From the NCBI RefSeq assembly GCF_037176765.1, contig NC_090023.1, positions 209,868,506 through 209,932,505 of the forward strand: 64,000 bases of DNA, given 5' to 3'. Every line of letters begins with the position of its first letter. Position 1 is the first letter of the stretch. This document shows, in pieces, positions 63,055 through 64,000 of the stretch. The notes under the pieces are model-generated. The model did no database searches. It was not told where the DNA came from and saw only the letters and a list, made by a program, of their open reading frames with translations. Made by a program: the position numbers and the translations under genes. The DNA comes from Anolis sagrei (taxonomy: Eukaryota; Chordata; Lepidosauria; Squamata; Anolidae).

Positions 63055-63204
63055 AAGTTAACAACTTAACTCTTTTTGTGATGTTCTAAGATCTATTTTT
63101 TAATGTTTTATTGTAATTATATCCATCTAATCCATTGAAATAAGCTTACTTTATATATCTCCATAAACAAAAAAAACAAAAAAAAAAGGGGGGGGGGGAA
63201 ATGA

Positions 63205-63595
63205 GATACTCGCAGGAACACCTCAGCAAGCAAGAGTCCAAATGTGGCAGGCTAAAACCTGGAGCCTCAACCCATGGCTGATATCAAATGAGAGACCCCC
63301 CCTCCCCAGAAGACTGGGTGACTTGGAAGGCGCTGAACAGACTATGCTCTGGCTCCACGAGATGCAGAGCCAACCTTAAGAAATGGAACCACAAAGTGGA
63401 GTCCATGACATATGAGTCTGGAGAAGAGCAACCACATATTACAATGCAGTTTGAGTCCTGCCACATGCACAATGACCTTCTTATTAGCAACACCAGAAAA
63501 CACAAGTTTTTAAACTTTGTGTTTTCTTAAATACATTATAACTGTACCCTTGGTTTGCTCCTGATACAATAAATAAAAATAAAATTCTATTTAAT
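63205..63595 (+). mobile_element. LINE 3' end (RTE-like), 5'-truncated
   Basis: Second copy of the 14610-15335 family: 'ggaacacctcagcaagcaag', then WVTWKALNRLCSGSTRCRAN and a decayed Cys box (YESGEEQ, where the other copy has CECGEEQ). It ends 'tcctgatacaataaataaa'. It sits just after an A run and G run at 63170-63198. A shared 3' end with different 5' cut points is typical of target-primed LINE insertion. Confidence 0.65.
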
Positions 63596-64000
63596 GTAAT
63601 ACTTTAGGAGTGTCTGGTTTAACCAAAGGATAGAAAAAGAATACAACACAGTTCAAGTTGTGGCTTGTGCTGCTGATTCATACTCTGGGTGATGAGATGG
63701 AGTTATATTTTTTGAACCCACAGACCACATTCTGGTACTTTTAAAAAAGTAACTAAAAATAGCTTTTCTGCTACTTTAGAAAAATGGGTTAGTAAACTGC
63801 TGCTTTTCAAAAATACGTGCTTTAAAAATAATTCACGATGGAGGAAGAAGCACAGAGCTACACTTTCTAAAAGTAATTTCCCGAATCCTGATTCTGCAAG
63901 GCAATGATGTGTCTCGGTAAGGATTCAAAATACAGATACTATTCAGAAGGGAGAGAAACGCCCCTGAAGAGATAATTTTTGTCCCTTGTAATCGTCATCC

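Overview
This window is vertebrate nuclear DNA, most likely from a squamate reptile and probably an iguanian, Anolis-like lizard. The evidence is two spliced vertebrate genes with long introns, and a repeat load typical of lizards: CR1/L2-type and RTE-like LINEs, Penelope-like elements, tRNA-headed SINEs of the Sauria type, and many short palindromic DNA transposons. The species call is inference; no database was searched.

Two host genes are supported. SMNDC1 (SPF30, a Tudor-domain splicing factor) lies on the + strand. It has a CpG-rich promoter and non-coding first exon ending near 22037, and five coding exons from 26333 to 31380 that join without a break into a 238-residue protein. Its 3' UTR runs to a poly(A) signal at 33217. 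MXI1 (a MAD-family bHLH-zipper repressor of MYC/MAX targets) lies on the - strand. Its last three coding exons are at 48064-47950, 44738-44567 and 41720-41557. They encode the basic-HLH region, the zipper and the acidic/serine-rich tail. The upstream exons were not found and probably lie beyond the right edge. The genes are tail to tail, as in human 10q25.

Layout: 1-4100 is the 5' half of a LINE on the - strand, with a 631-codon open frame running off the left edge. A GC-rich region of tandem YY1-motif monomers lies upstream of it. 4130-20560 is intergenic DNA with Penelope-like, RTE-like, SINE and CR1 pieces. 20562-21194 is a degenerate telomere-like array just upstream of the SMNDC1 promoter, with one inverted unit at 21304-21340. 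21780-33235 is SMNDC1. About 33240-40000 is intergenic. 40000-64000 is MXI1 3' UTR, last exons and a large repeat-filled intron. That intron holds inverted Penelope-like pairs, a 1.4 kb Tigger-like element and a foldback element with perfect 71-bp terminal inverted repeats.

The most unusual signals are the monomeric YY1-bearing promoter-like region joined to an intact non-L1 LINE frame, the telomere-like array with an inverted unit beside a housekeeping promoter, the repeated inverted arrangement of Penelope-like ends, and the foldback element. No wholly new multi-gene system was seen.
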